Below are positions 38,849-40,053 of a stretch of 40,053 nt of DNA, in pieces. Source of the DNA: an uncultured Prevotellaceae bacterium (GTDB lineage: Bacteria > Bacteroidota > Bacteroidia > Bacteroidales > Bacteroidaceae); the NCBI GenBank assembly GCA_900316475.1, contig ONDA01000039.1, positions 1-40,053 on the forward strand, read 5' to 3'. The notes below the pieces were generated by a model that saw nothing but the letters and a program-made list of their open reading frames with translations, made no database searches and was not told where the DNA came from. The position numbers were made by a program, and so were the translations under genes. Positions within the stretch are counted from its first letter, which is position 1. Every line of letters starts with the position of its first letter.

Positions 38849-39527
38849 AGTCGGGCAGTTTTAGATAGTCAGTCAAAGGGTATTCACGTTTGGGCAGATG
38901 GACAAAGGTAGGCTCACCCGTGTCGGCAAAGAGCAGGCCCTCCTCGCCAGGCTTGGGCTTGTCGTACTCCACATTACGCAGCAGTTCTGCCAGTTCGAAG
39001 TCGCGCCGCTTCACCTTGCCGTTGGTGCCAATGAACGTCCATTCACAGAAAGTGATAGGCTCTCCGTTGTTCTGAAGCATGGTGAGGGCATCGCCGCAAA
39101 GAATGTTTTTCCGCAGCAGAAAACGGATGCAATGCTCCAATTCAGGTGAAGCGTCTGCATGCTGATGCTCCCGGTAGGTTTCAAGATACTGATTCATCAG
39201 GCGCTGGCGGCAAGCTTCCACATTGTCGGGCAGCAACTCTACGCCATACATCGAACTGACGGCCACAGCCGAAGCCTGGTCGTACTCAAAGCGGTTTCGG
39301 GCAAACTGCCGACGTACCGCCTCCATCTTCCTGCTCAGTATTTCTACGAGGAAGTTTCCATTGCCACAGGCTGGCTCCAGGAATCGTGAGTCAATACGCT
39401 CTGTCTCTTCCTTCACCAAGTCGAGCATCGCGCAGACCTCCCTTTTGGCGGTATACACCTCGCCATGGTCGGCCACGCGTTGACGTGACACTACCTGCCT
39501 CTCTTGCTTATCGTCTGTTACATTCAT
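38841..39527 (-). CDS. Methyltransferase-like protein lacking the NPPY motif
   Basis: 228 residues from ATG 39527 (MNVTDDKQERQVVSRQRVAD); the frame upstream adds 20 unlikely residues. HGEVYTAKREVCAMLDLV and motif I FLEPACGNGNFLVEIL (49-64), then MYGVELLPDNVEACRQRL and NILCGDAL, are those of an N6-adenine methyltransferase. At the place of motif IV (NPPY) it has ITFCEWTFIGTNGKVKRRDF, so catalysis is unlikely. It may be a regulatory or structural subunit of the methyltransferase encoded next, with which it overlaps by 8 bp, or a half of a split enzyme. First gene of the restriction-modification operon. Confidence 0.8.
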   Translation of the reverse strand: MNVTDDKQERQVVSRQRVADHGEVYTAKREVCAMLDLVKEETERIDSRFLEPACGNGNFLVEILSRKMEAVRRQFARNRFEYDQASAVAVSSMYGVELLPDNVEACRQRLMNQYLETYREHQHADASPELEHCIRFLLRKNILCGDALTMLQNNGEPITFCEWTFIGTNGKVKRRDFELAELLRNVEYDKPKPGEEGLLFADTGEPTFVHLPKREYPLTDYLKLPDYE

Positions 39528-39614
39528 AATTGGTCGGATTTTTGCGTGAAACGATATCAAAGTGCAGATACAAAGAAAGTGTACCACGTTCCTAATAACG
39601 CCTCCCGCTGGTAT

Positions 39615-39710
39615 CCGACCAAAGACCCGTAACGAAGCGAAAAGGGAACGGGTACACCTATATTACAAGGTGTATCCCCATTCCACAAGGCTCGTTACTA
39701 TTCTGGTCGG
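39615..39710 (-). promoter_or_regulatory. Large stem-loop in the leader of the restriction-modification operon
   Basis: Three nested pairings: CCGACCA with TGGTCGG (39615-39621, 39704-39710), GTAACGA with TCGTTAC (39629-39635, 39692-39698), and GGGTACACCT with AGGTGTATCCC (39650-39659, 39668-39678, one bulge). The structure would lie in the 5' leader if transcription starts near 39803. Confidence 0.5.
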
Positions 39711-39809
39711 AATTTACGGGAACCTCTATAGAATATAGATACAACTATCTATTCACCCACAAAAGTCGCGCCGACACCTCCTCTGAGGCATACGCCAGCG
39801 TTCGGGGGA

Positions 39810-39817
39810 CAAAGTTA
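39810..39817 (-). promoter_or_regulatory. -7 promoter box, probably for the restriction-modification operon
   Basis: Minus-strand TAACTTTG, perfect TAnnTTTG, with CTTG 20 bp upstream. It would give an unusually long leader of about 270 nt before the first gene at 39527, with no credible open frame in it. Confidence 0.5.
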
Positions 39818-40053
39818 GTAAAAAGAATTGAAGCAAACAAGAAAATGGGCAAGAAAATGCAAACAGAGCCTTTAACCGTCGACAATATCCCGTGAACAAT
39901 CATGAGTTCAATCGAATGGCTGAACGCTCACTTACACTAAGAATTATACGAAATAGGGTGTCAGGGTGACAGAACACCGATGTACAGGGCATATGCACCC
40001 TTTTTCAAGGGTGACAAGGGTGACAGGAGGGTGACAGGTGTCCAAACCCGGAC
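39818..40053. other. Intergenic up to window edge, ending in GGGTGACAG repeats
   Basis: No gene was seen. From about 39955 to 40041 the word GGGTGACA recurs four times (39964, then three closely spaced near 40009-40036), and GGTGTC near 40037 is partly complementary. This may be the start of a repeat element continuing beyond the window. Confidence 0.4.

Overview
The window looks like a chromosomal stretch of a Bacteroidales bacterium, most probably Prevotella-like. The reasons are promoters of the Bacteroidetes type (TAnnTTTG near -7, often TTTG about 20 bp upstream), an Oar-like TonB-dependent receptor beside a BACON-domain lipoprotein, a GH97 glycosidase, a DUF4831 protein, MacB/HlyD/TolC efflux operons, and little sign of Shine-Dalgarno sites. 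No rRNA, tRNA or CRISPR array was seen. The genus is an inference.

Layout. 1-3400: a cut-off secreted protein gene, a decayed Crp-family regulator beside an inverted repeat, a PIN toxin-antitoxin pair, a frameshifted gene scrap and short repeats. 3412-8694: a surface lipoprotein and TonB-dependent receptor unit. 8748-13885: housekeeping genes, with hpt-adk-obg on the minus strand diverging from nnr and a DUF4831 gene. 13891-21906: an eight-gene minus-strand operon holding an ABC ATPase and membrane partner, a GntR/YtrA-type regulator, a MacB-type ATPase, two MacB-type permeases, an HlyD adaptor and a TolC channel. A palindrome at the operon start is a good candidate for the regulator's own operator. 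21907-22773: about 0.9 kb without genes, filled with repeats, including a 292-bp foldback element. 22774-25903: fba and a GH97 glycosidase. 25958-30875: a second MacB-type tripartite efflux operon with repeats in its gaps. 31019-33190: a Pif1-like helicase. 33164-39817: a restriction-modification locus with two embedded toxin-antitoxin modules. 39818-40053: non-coding with repeats.

The most unusual region is 33164-37331. Two unrelated toxin-antitoxin modules (PIN and HepT/MntA) lie on either side of a GIY-YIG/helicase restriction gene. Each is bounded by the same two sequences: a 70-bp element (62/70 identical between copies) on one side and a perfectly conserved 48-bp element on the other. 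The 70-bp element carries the first codons of the restriction gene, and its second copy now forms the last codons of the Pif1-like helicase gene. The 48-bp element carries the -33 half of each toxin-antitoxin promoter. This looks like one chromosomal slot that was duplicated and refilled with different toxin-antitoxin contents.

A second theme is a family of dispersed G-rich palindromic repeats. They sit in gaps between genes, and also in frame inside obg and inside one MacB-type permease, and they form the C-terminal tail of one TolC protein. All functional statements rest on motif recognition by eye; no database search or structure prediction was run.
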